From assembly GCA_002007465.1 (NCBI GenBank), contig LNAC01000375.1, positions 483,045-547,044 of the forward strand: DNA of 64,000 bases, written 5' to 3'. Shown here one piece after another: positions 12,715-23,699 of this stretch (within the stretch, counting starts at the first letter, position 1; every line of letters begins with the position of its first letter). This DNA is from Ailurus styani. Taxonomy: Eukaryota; Chordata; Mammalia; Carnivora; Ailuridae. The translations under genes and the position numbers were made by a program. The notes below the pieces were generated by a model that was not told where the DNA came from, did not search any database, and saw only the letters and a list, made by a program, of their open reading frames with translations.

Positions 12715-12759
12715 TATATCCTATTGGTTCTGCTTCCCTGAAGCACCCTGCCTAGTTTA

Positions 12760-15450
12760 TTTCATTATTAAATATTTCACAGAAAGCAGTTGGAATAAAC
12801 ACAATAGAACACATTATCATCTTTTCTCCCACCAGATCACATGACTTTATATTTCTACCCAAATATTTTCCTGGTAGTACTAAAATTATTAATGTTGGAC
12901 TTTTCTAATTTGAGTGGGATTTCAATGGAATTTGGAGCAAAAAAGGATGTATATTTATTAACCAAAATCATAACTAAACATACATTTTAGGAAACAATAT
13001 GGCTTCTCATTGAATAAGCTTTTCTGACCTTAATATTCAGCGTTGCCTTCTAGTCCAAACAAGGAGAGTGCTAGAAGATATCCCAGAAGAAAATTCCAGA
13101 AAACTGGAGCTCTTAAAACTAAAGCACCTTATATATAACAATGAGTAGAAAATGATGGAAACCAAATTCTCAATCATGGCACTACCTTTTTTTTTTTTCT
13201 TTTTTTTTTCTTTTTAAACCATGAGAACAAGGTTTTCCTGACTTCTTTCTTATTTGATGATTAATTTCTGGATTTATTACATGTATTCCTTGGTTACAAC
13301 TATTTAATGAAGTGGGTTTTTTTAAACTTTTTTTTAAAAACAATAGTTAAAAAACTGGTGAATCAAATCACTTCCATATTGGGATAAAGTTCTCCTCCAA
13401 CATACTTATATCCTTTCCCTACCTACATACTTAACAGTGTAAAGATAACTGAATAAATACATTTCTGCTTACAAATTCATTTTTTTTGCATAACACATCA
13501 GAGACTTATTCATTCATTGTGTATACCCCCATGTTTATAAACTTAGAATGCTCAGGTTTACATTTAAACATCCATAGCTAATTTCCACTACCATAGTATA
13601 AATTGTTATCCTGAGTAATATAATGTCTGTCACTTTACTCTGCACAGTAGTCACTCTTTTAATAATAAAAACATATAAGGTAATGTGATTCTTTTGTAGA
13701 ACTAGATAAGCCATTAAAAGAAAATAATAAACATCTGAGTGGTAAAGATAACAGAAAATCATTCTGCCTTATTTTCTGGAATCTATTATTTTTCTGAAAT
13801 CTATTATTTAGTAGAGTAGAACTGAATAATACCTTCTGTCATAATTTTTCTGAAACACTTGATTCCAGAAATGTAGCCTTTATCTTCATTTTGCATAAAA
13901 TGGTGCAATAACTTTGCTTTACCAATGTGTCTTTTAAAATTTATTTTTTAATTTTCTCTTAAGATGTTAGTTATTTATGAAATTTGAAAGCCAATTACTA
14001 AATATTAAAACATGAAAAATTAAGGCAATTAACTTAAAACTTAAATTATAGAAAGGAAACTATAACTAATTGAGTATACGAGATTAATATTGAACATTTT
14101 ACAATCAATGCAATGATCTTAGAAAATTCAGAAAATCCTGTTTTTGTCCAAAGTTCTTTTTTTCTAAAAAGTAAAGTTTATGTAGCTGCTTTTGTAGTGT
14201 ATAATTATTTTAAAATGCAGGCCAAAAACTAATTTAGAGAAAAATAAAGCAATACCAAGGCACAGATAACTTATAAAGTCTTCCTTTCTACTAAGGTTCA
14301 GTAATGATACATTTTCATTTTCAAAAATGGGCCATAAAACTTTATAATAGGAAAAATTCAATAACCTTTCTAATAAAGCAGATTTTTAAAATATCATGGA
14401 CCCAATAAAGAACTATATTCTAGGAATTATTAAGAAAAAAATCCTCATATTAACATTTGTTCAGATTAAATAGAAAAAGTATAATATTTTTGAATATTAT
14501 ATACTGAGCCCAATATTTTATTAGTTATTATAAAAATAATATTGAGCAAAAAGAAATCATATATAATTCAAAATATATACTGAGACCTTTTGTGAATCTT
14601 CTGAAAATGACATTATATCTGAACAAGTGTATTGAAACATTTATATTTTCCCTTTGAATTCATATACCTTTCCTTGAGATATGTCCTCTTCTGTTTCCAA
14701 TTTTTATATAATTGAAAATATTTACATAAAATCAGAGAAAATGTGAAAATGATAGGATTTTATTAACCAAAAAAATTTTTTTTTGTCTCTTGAGGCTTTG
14801 AGAAATTACTCTCAGGAAGAAGATCATATAAGCGATGGTCCCATGATTTTCTAAACTAATAAGAAAATGTAAATATATACCTGTATACTTTATAATTAGA
14901 GCTAGTTTGTATATTTCTAGTGTTATTTATCTAGATTTGCTTACCACTTGAAGTAGTTCATTGCTACTTATTATTGTTGCTACTCACTATTTTGTGTATT
15001 ATTTTTGACTTGTTTCATTGCCAGCTCAACCTGACAAAAAAATTATATGACTTAGAAATATATGAAATGTTAATAATATTAAAATAATATTTTACTTAAT
15101 ATCATGTCATAAATATCATTCTAATAGATCCAGATCTTTCTTATTCATTCTTTTCCTTATGTTTTTACTGAGTACAGAACATTGGTTTGTAAAAAAGAAA
15201 ATTCCTGTGGGGGAAATATATACATCTGAGATGGCAGTAAACCAACCCCTGCTCTGAAAGCAATTAGAAAAGTTCTATCAAAACTAAAAATCATTAAGGT
15301 ACTGCTGGAAAAAAGGACAAGAGAGTCCAAGATTTTGGAAAGCAGACATGGGTGCTGACAAGGTAAATCACTTGCCCTCCGAACATTTGCTGATTCTTAG
15401 AACAGGCAGGAGTCCAAGAATAGTGCTTTGCTGCTGCTGATGGACAGAAA
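12760..15450. other. AT-rich non-coding DNA, nothing recognised
   Basis: Frames are 75 codons or less with no family similarity. Poly-T runs near 13183-13215 are not attached to a recognisable retroposon. Confidence 0.5.
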
Positions 15451-15457
15451 CCACATG

Positions 15458-15746
15458 CTGCTGCTGCTGCTGTTTGTTGTTCTTGTACTTGTCTTCCTCC
15501 TCCTCCTCCTCCTCCTCCNNNNNNNNNNNNNNNNNNNNNNNNNNNNNNNNNNNNNNNNNNNNNNNNNNNNNNNNNNNNNNNNNNNNNNNNNNNNNNNNNN
15601 NNNNNNNNNNNNNNNNNNNNNNNNNNNNNNNNNNNNNNNNNNNNNNNNNNNNNNNNNNNNNNNNNNNNNNNNNNNNNNNNNNNNNNNNNNNNNNNNNNNN
15701 NNNNNNNNNNNNNCTTCTTCTTCTTCTCCCTCTTCTTCTACTACTA
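15458..15746. repeat. Trinucleotide microsatellite with 195-base N gap
   Basis: (CTG)n at about 15456-15472 passes into (CTC)n up to 15518, then Ns at 15519-15713, then (CTT)n and (CTA)n from 15714. The true repeat length is unknown. The 110- and 125-codon frames reported across it are artefacts of the repeat and the Ns. Confidence 0.95.
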
Positions 15747-15934
15747 CTTTTATTTTTTAAATTTTATTTATTTGAGAGAGAGAGTGCGAGCACAAGCAGG
15801 GGAGCGACAGGCAGAGGGAGAAGCAGACTCTCAATTGAGCAGGAAGCCTGATGTGGGACTCTATCCCAGGACCCTGGAATCATCACCTGAGCCGAAGGCA
15901 GACGCTTGATCAACTGAGCCATCCAGGCGTCCCC
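15747..15934 (-). mobile_element. Can-SINE, intermediate age
   Basis: T-rich tail, GAGAGAGAGAGTGCGAGCAC body, 'CTGATGTGGGACTCTATCCC', 'CACCTGAGCCGAAGGCAGAC' and a head reading GCCATCCAGGCGTCCC. It is the first of three consecutive minus-strand SINEs inside a trinucleotide microsatellite. Confidence 0.9.
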
Positions 15935-15949
15935 ATTACCACTACTTTT

Positions 15950-16178
15950 TTAAAAAAGATTTATCTATTTATTATTTATTTATTTATTTTAAAGATTTTA
16001 TTTATTTATTTGACAGAGAGAGACACAGCGAGAGAGGGAACACAAGCAGGGGGAGTGGGAAAGGGAGAAGCAGGCTTCCCCTTAGCAGGGAGCCCAATGT
16101 GGGGCTCGATCCCAGGACCCCGGGATCATGACCTGACCTGAAGGCAGACGCTTAATGACTAAGCAACCCTGGTGCCCC
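15950..16178 (-). mobile_element. Can-SINE, intermediate age
   Basis: A T-rich stretch with repeated TTTATTTA blocks is followed by 'GACAGAGAGAGACACAGCGA', 'GATCCCAGGACCCCGGGATC' and a worn head 'CAACCCTGGTGCCCC'. It is the second SINE of the cluster. The left end is blurred by the TTTA repeat. Confidence 0.9.
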
Positions 16179-16179
16179 T

Positions 16180-16373
16180 TATTTATTTATTTTAAAGAGA
16201 GAGAGAGCCAAAGAGGGTGTGCAGTGGGGGAGGGACAGAGGGAGAAAAGATCTCAAGGATTCTCCCTGCTGAGCTCAGAACCCCAGGCAGGACTCCATCC
16301 CAGGACCCTAGGATTATGATCTGAGCCAGAATCAAGAGTCAGATGCTTAACTGAATGAACCACCCAGGTACCC
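16180..16373 (-). mobile_element. Older Can-SINE
   Basis: It runs on from the previous SINE: tail TTTATTTATTTTAAAGAGAG, 'CTCCATCCCAGGACCCTAGG', 'TTATGATCTGAGCCAGAATC' and head 'ACCACCCAGGTACCCC'. It belongs to an older subtype ('AATCAAGAGTCAGATGCTTA'). Confidence 0.88.
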
Positions 16374-16374
16374 C

Positions 16375-16383
16375 AATACTACA

Positions 16384-16434
<51 letters not shown>
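16375..16434. repeat. (ACT)n microsatellite
   Basis: About 17 near-perfect ACT units. This is the right-hand continuation of the same trinucleotide array that begins before the N gap and is interrupted by three SINEs. Confidence 0.95.
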
Positions 16435-16435
<1 letters not shown>

Positions 16436-16503
16436 TTATATTTTCTTGCTATAAAATCTGTTGAGGCAAATGAGAAATTTAGGATTCTAAAGGCCATAGG
16501 CAG

Positions 16504-16634
16504 GGACGATGCTTAGCTGGCTCAGTCAGTTGTGTATGTGACTCTTGATCTCAGGGTATGATCTCAGGGTCATGAGTTCAAACCCCAAGTGGGGCATGGA
16601 GCCTACTTTAAATAAACAAACAAACAAACATAAA
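16504..16634 (+). mobile_element. Short, old Can-SINE fragment
   Basis: The tRNA-like head is present in degraded form ('TAGCTGGCTCAGTCAGTTGT', 'GACTCTTGATCTCAGGGT', 'ATGAGTTCAAACCCC'). It is followed directly by 'GCATGGAGCCTACTTTAAAT' and an (AAAC)n tail. The CT-rich body is absent. Confidence 0.8.
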
Positions 16635-16959
16635 GGCCATGGATGTATTTTCCTTTAAAGAAACAAATGTGCTGAATTATAAATCTGTGCAGGGTAGAGG
16701 TTGAAAAAAATGACTAAGAAATCCAACCAAAAGGAGAGGAGACACTTCTGGCAGCCCTGTGGTGCTGAGAAGATAAGCACCAGGATTCAGGACTCCCAGA
16801 GAAAGGGAAATTTGTACGTGTGCCATGCTCCAAGCTAGAAGCCCTGGAGGGTCGGATCCTCAACTGGGGCGGGGCAACTAGAGTCTGCTAGCATCAATAG
16901 CAGTAAACCAAAACCAAAATAAAAAAAATGATAATATAGAATACATTGAAATTAAGAAT

Positions 16960-17650
16960 TTTATATTTCCCAGGACAGAATTAAGAGAGCAAATCAAGGC
17001 ACAAAATTGGAGAAGACATTTTTTTTTTTATATTTCAAAGGAGTTTTTGGGTAAATCAGTAAGAAAAAGAAGGCAGTGAAACCACTACCACCACCACTAC
17101 CAAAAACAACAAAAAAGTCTGAAAAGCTTTTACGAATGAGGATGCCTATTACCTACATGGCAGGATGCATGAGAAATATGCTGAACTTCATATGACCCCA
17201 CCAAGGTGGGTGAAATAAAAAACAAACAAACAAAGCAACACAAAATAAATAACCTGAAAGTGTTGACCTGATGTGGTCAGGTCACTTGCTGGTGAAAGTA
17301 TAAATTGCTAAAATCCCTCTGGAAAATTGCCTGGCAGTATCAAAGTTGAAAATGTATATTCCCGATTAGCTAGCATTGTACTTCTATGTACATACATTAT
17401 CAAAAGCCCTTTTTAATAAAAAATGTTAATAAACATTTTTGTTTACTAAAAATTATGAACAATTATTTCTATAACAGTACTAGTCAAACATCTGAAACAA
17501 CTCAATTGTACATGAGCAATAGAATGAATATATTCTGGTATTTTCATACAACACAATGGAAGACACACACCAAAAAAGCACAAAACTACCACCAACTCAT
17601 AATAGAATAAATCTTGCCAAAATGATATTCAGAAACGAACACCAAAAGCC
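16960..17650 (+). mobile_element. Old L1M fragment, ORF2 end to 3' UTR
   Basis: The stretch 17280-17600 follows the mammalian L1 ORF2 tail: 'GGAAAATTGCCTGGCAGTAT', 'ACTCAATTGTACATGAGC', 'TTTTCATACAACACAATGGA', corresponding to the usual 'single-cell, dilute, count' like order of blocks in old L1 3' ends. Frames are broken. The left boundary is approximate. Confidence 0.55.
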
Positions 17651-17659
17651 AACAGCCAC

Positions 17660-19450
17660 ACAAAGCACATTAGTGTTTTGCATCTTAAGTGATATACAAT
17701 TATTTATTGAATTGCATTTAATTAACTGTATCCCATGTACAAGAATGGGATCAGCAAAATTTGAATAACTTTCATGCTGCTAGTTTCTACTTTAGTTCAG
17801 TAATCATACTTTGACATGGGAAATATAAAAGAAAGAAAGAAAGAGAAATCTAATTTTTGTTGGCATGGTGAGTACCACATTTTCATAGAGACCTTGATGT
17901 AGTTCTTAAAGCTTGGAAAAAAACGAAAACAAAAGCAAAAACAAAAACAGAAACAAAAACAACTCCTGACAGGATTTCCTCATCATAGATCATTGATTTG
18001 GACACCAGATAAAACACGTGAAAAAAAATCAATCACTCAAATACTGGGTTGTGAGGGAGTGGATCTTCACTTACGAAGGAATGGAGGAAAAAAAAATCTC
18101 TCCAATAAAAGGATAAACACACACACACACCACACACACACTACAGAGTATCCTAAGTCACGAGTTAAAGTAAAATACTTACAGCAGGGAATCAAGCACA
18201 ATGAGAGAGAAATTATCAGTTTACTTAACATGAAGGCCTAGCTCTATGTACATTTTCTGAATAAACCTCAGATGTAGCATCAATCTCAAAGAATAGAAGA
18301 ATAAGCAAAGTTTGATTTAAGGTGTTGTAATTCATGAATTCATGAAAATTTCATGAGCGTCAAGAAGTCAGTTATCATTGAAATGTTTTCTGTTTTCAAG
18401 TCAGGGTCACAGATCATTAAGCAGCTATTTAGGTATAAACCTTGCAGTTAAAAACATCAAATTGATGTGCAGCTGGAGTCCCTTGGTTAGTAGTTGGATG
18501 TTTATCAGAATTTGGTATACTGTTACTAAACTATATATCTTTGTGAAAAGATTTCAATTTCCTTTCACAAAACCTGGATCGTGATTTGAATTCTACACAA
18601 AATAGAAATTAAACTATTCAATGGGACCTGAAGAAGAGAAAAAAGTTTAATAAAGTCACTCTATTTTGTAACTTGTATTTATTCAAACAAAGAAGACACC
18701 CATTAAGTCATGTTTATTTCTCTCTATGGTATGACTTTACTTATGAGTTTATGCTATAGAGATTAAAAGATGCGATTGTATGTGGAGATTTAGTTTTAGT
18801 GCCTTTATTATTTAACATTTTTGCAATAAAAGATAAATCCATTATTCTATCTGTTGATTGGTTGATTGATCAATTGATATATATATATACTCACAATTTA
18901 ATAGTAAAAATGTAGAAGTTCAAGCCCAAATCTAAGGATGCTGCAGCCTGAAATTATGCCTATGTATTAATAAAGTAACCTCATAGTTCTGCATTGTCTT
19001 TAAGTAAATTACACTTCAAGTAGTATCTCTCTCTGTGTATGTATATATATATATATACATACACATATACATATATATACATATAACTTAACTTCTGGGA
19101 AGATCTTGACTTTTAGGGGTAATCTATTCATAGCCTTTACCAAGAAATTCCCCTTTAGCAGTATCAATATTAGCAGAGTGTTAGAAGTTCAAGATTGCAC
19201 TGGGAGGATTAATTTGTAATATTTCAAAATGTAATATAGCCTTACAACTTATATTTTCATCCTCAGACACTCTTCCAGTATTAACTGACTATTATGATCA
19301 GATCTCCCCATCTTTATTGTAATAGAACTTGAAATCATTGCCTTGCAAACTAGAGCAACTCTTAGAAAGAGGTAATATTCTTTTAATAATAGTATGATTC
19401 ATATGAAATTATCATCAGGTGGATCAGTTATTGAACATGATAGATTCTTA
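17660..19450. other. Non-coding DNA with small simple repeats
   Basis: It holds an A-rich (AAAAC)n run at about 17920-17960, a short (AC)n at 18119-18140 and TA/CA-rich runs at 18880-18892 and 19040-19086. No gene or assignable transposon was seen. Confidence 0.5.
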
Positions 19451-19451
19451 T

Positions 19452-19894
19452 GGTTCACCCTAATGATAAATGTGAGATTTTTTAAGTTAAACTGCTATCA
19501 GTTTGATTTTTTCAGCTTTACTGAGGTAAAACTTACAAATAAAATTATAAGATATTTAAAGTGTACAACATGAGGATTTGATATACATATACAGTGTGAA
19601 AGAATTCTCCCCCATTGAGATAATTAACACATGCACCAACTCACATATCCTCACATAAATTTACCTTTCTTNCGGTTCACCCTAATGATAAATGTGAGAT
19701 TTTTTAAGTTAAACTGCTATCAGTTTGATTTTTTTCAGCTTTACTGAGGTAAAACTTACAAATAAAATTATAATATATTTAAAGTGTACAACATGAGGAT
19801 TTGATATACATATACAGTGTGAAAGAATTCTTCCCCATTGAGATAATTAACACATGCACCAACTCACATATCCTCACATAAATTTACCTTTCTT
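19452..19894. repeat. Near-identical direct duplication of about 220 bases around a single N
   Basis: Bases 19452-19671 recur at 19674-19894 with about three differences, one of them a T-run length. The single N at 19672 sits nine bases into a CTTT run. The second copy continues into the full pyrimidine tract. The pattern is that of two overlapping contigs placed end to end rather than merged. Confidence 0.85.
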
Positions 19895-19916
19895 TCTTTC
19901 TTTCTTTCTTTCTTTC

Positions 19917-19965
<49 letters not shown>

Positions 19966-20068
19966 TTTCTTTCTTTCTTTTCTTTCTTTTTCCTTCCTTC
20001 CTTCCTTCCTTCCTTCCTTCCTTCCTTCCTTCCTTCCTTCCTCTCTCTTTCTCTCTTTCTTTCTTCCT

Positions 20069-20141
<73 letters not shown>

Positions 20142-20395
20142 TCCTTCTCTCCTTCTTTCTTTCTTTTTTGGTGCAAACACTAAGCTTGTATTCTTTTAGC
20201 AAATTTCAATTACACAATGCACTGCTATCAACTATACTCATCATGCTATAAATTAGATCCTCAGACCTTATTCACCTTATAACTGAACGTTTGTATCCTT
20301 TTACTGGCCTCTTCCTATTTCTCCACCTCCCAGCCCTGCAACCACCATTGTATTGTTTCTGTGAGTTCATTGGTTTAGCAGATTTTTTAAAGTAT
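19505..20395 (-). mobile_element. Old L1M 3' end, interrupted by a CTTT tract
   Basis: Reversed L1 3' UTR blocks are recognisable: 'CAGCTTTACTGAGGTAAAAC', 'AAAGTGTACAACATGAGGAT' before the tract, and 'TTAGCAAATTTCAATTACAC', 'ATCATGCTATAAATTAGATC', 'CTTATAACTGAACGTTTGTA' after it. The pyrimidine tract expanded inside the element. The left copy is doubled by the assembly join. Confidence 0.7.
19887..20169. repeat. 283-base pure polypyrimidine tract, (CTTT)n/(CCTT)n/(CT)n
   Basis: Every base from 19887 to 20169 is C or T. Units shift from CTTT to CCTT (about 19991-20040) to CT and back to CTTT. The long frames on both strands (FSLS-rich and KER-rich, 98-112 codons) are artefacts of the repeat. 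It also marks where the left contig stops at the N at 19672. Confidence 0.97.
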
Positions 20396-20899
20396 GTAGT
20401 GTGGGTCAAGAATAATGCTACATATTAGGAATATCATGCTAAAAATATCATCTGGTAAGCAGAGATCATGGTCCTGTAAACAAAGCTAGAGGTTTTAAGT
20501 TTATTTTTATTTTTAGTGTCTTTATAACCACCTGCACATTCAGATCTAACACAAAAAAGGAAACGGATATAGTTGAGTCAGAGAAACCTGCAAGTGGGGC
20601 TCAGGGAAGAAGAAATCTAATGTGCCTGTCTGGGCCAACGCTAGTAAGAACCTTCACAGTCCACTCTGATGAACCCAGGAATTCCTCACTAACAACATAT
20701 ACAAGTTTTGTTATTTCACCTTTCTATTGGCTCTTTTATTTAAGCACCCACATGAAGACAAGTCTCTTTAAACTCCATTTTCCAGCTTTTCTTATTTTGC
20801 CTCTCTCCTTCCCATCACAGCCAAAGTAATGTGGGGGGTATTCTACGTTATTTTGAACTTCAACAACTTCAAAACATAATATTCAATGTATATGTATAT

Positions 20900-23045
20900 A
20901 TAAATGTATGAGACATATATAAGATATAAACAATGTAAAATGGACAAGTGTAAATCCATATCTTAACACATGAACTAGGAGATGACCAACATTTTCTACC
21001 TACATGTGATCCATTCATGTTTTTTTTTCCTATTCATGTTCTATACCTTTGCCTCCCCCTGCAAGTACAGCATCTCTCTAGAATTTGTGTTTATTGGTCC
21101 GTTACAGTTTTGAAAATTAGTTACACCGTAGTTTTGCATATGCCTAAATATTATATTGTTTAGTTGTTATTGTTTGGGGGGTTGTTAAAGTTTTATTATA
21201 CTTAGTGTAATCTTCTGGGACTTGTTTTTGTTACCCAACATTTGATTTCTAAAATTATTCCACTTGGTCGCAGGTGATTGTAGTTCATTTGTTGTTCACT
21301 GATGTATCACATTCTATTGTGTTAATATGCCACCATTTATTTACTTGTTGACTTGAGGAATAGTTGGCATATTTCCCATTTTTTTGATCTTCTTTCTTAA
21401 ACAAATATGCAGATCTGAGCATTCTTGTACGTGTCTTTTTTGCATATGTGCAAGAATTTCTCTGAAATATGTACTAGGAACAGAACTAATGACTGTGCCT
21501 TTGAAAGGTAAATTTGAACCTTTGCCTTTATTGTATGATTTCACTTTGGAATCTAAAGTGTTTATCAGAATTTACCCTCCTGCCAGATATATATATGAAA
21601 TGACACATGAACATTGTCCTTAAGATTATGAACATTGGAGTCAGACTGCCTGGGATGTTTTCCTTGATTTAAAGTGCATAATTGAGGGCGCCTGGGTGGC
21701 TCAGTGGGTTAAAGCCTCTGCTTTCGGCTCAGGTCATGATCTCAGCGTCCTGGGATCGAGGCCCGCATCGGGCTCTCTGCTCAGCAGGGAGCCTGCTTCC
21801 TCCTCTCCCTGTCTCTCTGCCTGCCTCTCTGCCTACTTGTGATCTCTCTCTCTGTGTCAAATAAATAAATAAAATCTTTAAAAAAAAAATAATAAAAATA
21901 AAGTGCATAATTGAAGTACACTCAGAAAGGGCACAAATCGTAAGTGTATAGCTTGAGGAATCCCCATAAATTGAACCAAACTTTGTAACCAGTACCTAGA
22001 TCAAGAACCTGAAAATTACTAACGTCTCCAGGGGCTTCCCAGTGCTCTTTTCTAGTGTTTCTCACCCATGTCTCCGGAGTAACCATTATCTTTACTTATA
22101 ATCTCATAAATTAGTCTTGCCTATTTATAAATTTTATGATATTAGAATCATAGAACATATATTTGGTTGTGCTTGGATTTACTGCTCAACCCATATTGTT
22201 CAGTATAATAGTAGCCCATTCTTTCTCATAGACAAATAGTGTATCATGATGTATACACACCATGAATTATCCATCCATTCTTCCATTTATTAGCTATGGG
22301 GTAGGTTTCAGTTTGGGTCCATTTTTGATAATCCTGCTTGTAAGCATTCTTGGACTTTTTTTGGGTGAAGGTATAGGCATTTCTGTTGGGCTGTATAGAA
22401 GTGAAACTGCTGATTTTTCTGTGTCAATCTTCAGTAGATACTGCTGAACAATTTCCCCAAGCAGCTGTACTAATTTCCACTCTCTTCCAGCAGTGTATGA
22501 GACTTGCAGTTGCTCCACATCCTAACCACAATCTATTTGTTTTATTTCTGCTTTGTTTTGTTTCAGTTGTTTTGTTTCCATTTTAACCATGGGAAGGGCG
22601 GCATATTATAGCATTTCAGAGGGGTTTTATTTTAGATTTTATTGATGACTAGGGAGGTGGAGGCCTTTATTTTATAGACCATTTGGATTTTCTTTTTGTG
22701 AAGTTCCTCTTCAAATCTTTTGACAGTTTTTCAAAAATTTGACTTTTCAGCATTTTTCTTAGAAGTTTTTACATATTCCAGATGCAAGGACTTTGTTAAA
22801 CTATTTATTTTAAATATTATGTCCTACTCTGTGGCTTGTCTTTTCAATCTCTTTATGCTTCTTTTGATGATGTCTTACATAATATAGTCCAAATTATCAA
22901 ATATTTTCTTTAGATTATGGATTTGACATCCTGTTTTTAAAAGTATTCAAATATAGAAAGTGCATTAAGTTGTTCCATGTATTTTATTTTAAAACACTGT
23001 TTTACAGTTTGTATTTTTACCTCTCATTCATTGTGATTGATTTGG
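20900..23045 (-). mobile_element. Old L1M 3' region, split by a SINE
   Basis: Reversed L1 3' end blocks occur in two overlapping runs. In 20930-21500 they include 'TATCTTAACACATGAAC', 'TATTCCACTTGGTCGCAGG' and 'GAGCATTCTTGTACGTGTC'. In 21915-23045 they include 'GTAACCAGTACCTAGATCAA', 'TTCTGTTGGGCTGTATAGAA', 'GACTTGCAGTTGCTCCACAT' and 'CTGTGGCTTGTCTTTTCAAT'. The second run repeats the logic of the first, so two L1 copies may abut. All frames are broken. Confidence 0.65.
21686..21899 (+). mobile_element. Young Can-SINE, full length
   Basis: It starts GGGCGCCTGGGTGGCTCAGT and ends in AAATAAATAAAATC plus an A-rich tail. It has perfect 15-base target-site duplications, AAAGTGCATAATTGA, at 21671-21685 and 21900-21914. 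It interrupts reversed L1M sequence. The short frame over it (21682-21864) is the SINE read through, a pattern that recurs on other young copies. Confidence 0.96.
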
Positions 23046-23148
23046 TGTATGTTGTGAAGTAGAGGACCAAACTCCCTGGTTTGAATCCTGGATCCAATAA
23101 TTTTGCTATGTAAATAGGGTGAATTACTCAACATATTCATCCCTCAGG

Positions 23149-23151
<3 letters not shown>

Positions 23152-23193
<42 letters not shown>
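23152..23193. repeat. (GT)n microsatellite, about 21 units
   Basis: An uninterrupted TG/GT run within the MIR copy, placed where MIR normally has its 'CAGTTTCCTCATCTGTAAAA' block, so it replaced part of the element. Confidence 0.97.
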
Positions 23194-23194
<1 letters not shown>

Positions 23195-23231
23195 ATTTGG
23201 GATAATAATTCTACCTAACACTTACTCTATC

Positions 23232-23632
23232 AGTTGCTGAGACTCTTGTCAGTAGATTGCCTCATCCATCAGCCTGTTTCAGGGAGGGGTTCAGCTGAAG
23301 AGAGCTGCCTCACTCAATCTCCCTTCCCCAAGGAGTCAGGCATCCCATGGCTGATCAGCACAGGGGAATTAAGTCCCTGGTCTCTTCACTTCCACTCAGA
23401 CATTTCTCACAGTCATGTTAGTTTCAGAACTTCCCATATGGTGGGCCAAGGGGCCTCTTGCGATTACATCACAACTTGATTCCTCCCTCTGTGCAATCTA
23501 ACTTCTTTCTTTTCCTTCCACAGATGAGTTCACAGGAACACTCATTAATAAAACTTCTCCATGCTAATCTGCATCTCAAAGTCAGCTTCCATGTAAATGA
23601 AACCAACCTGCCATACTTACTCATGGAAATTT
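23232..23632 (+). mobile_element. Probable LTR-type insertion inside MIR
   Basis: The end of this block, 'CCACAGATGAGTTCACAGGA' followed by AATAAAACTTCTCC, 'GCTAATCTGCATCTCAAAG' and 'ACCAACCTGCC', resembles the 3' part of a mammalian LTR with a polyadenylation signal. The family is not named. The two MIR halves flank it. Confidence 0.4.
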
Positions 23633-23699
23633 CATTTATGAGGATCAAATAAGTTAATATTTGCAAAGTACTGGAACACGGCTAATTACCATCCAGTAT

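Larger units (their letters stand above)
10783..12757 (+). mobile_element. Old interspersed repeat split by a Tigger insertion
   Basis: The left part (10783-11275) matches a mammalian repeat with 'GGGCATCATCCAATCTACTG' and an end of 'GTGAGCCAATTAATAAAATAAAT'. The right part (12716-12757) carries the expected continuation 'TATCCTATTGGTTCTGCTTC'. The two parts join cleanly if the intervening Tigger is removed, so they are one element interrupted later. I recognise the repeat but am not sure of its Repbase name. Confidence 0.6.
23050..23692 (-). mobile_element. MIR, minus strand, split by later DNA
   Basis: The reversed MIR core shows as 'CTGGTTTGAATCCTGGATCC' and 'GTAAATAGGGTGAATTACTC', then after a GT run 'GGGATAATAATTCTACCTAA' (to about 23225). 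The end, 'GAGGATCAAATAAGTTAATA', is at 23640-23690. About 400 bases of LTR-like sequence lie between the parts. Confidence 0.6.

Noticed and set aside
15428..15851. Leucine- and serine-rich frames of 110-125 codons
   Set aside because: They run through a trinucleotide microsatellite and a block of Ns, which have no defined residues.
19854..20202. Four frames of about 100 codons rich in F/L/S or K/E/R
   Set aside because: They are produced by the (CTTT)n/(CCTT)n tract and are not proteins.
21682..21864. Repeated short protein 'GWLSGLKPLLSAQVMISASW', also at 43336-43575, 43544-43813, 52514-52699 and 54135-54401
   Set aside because: It looks like a conserved family, but it is the Can-SINE read in one frame each time.
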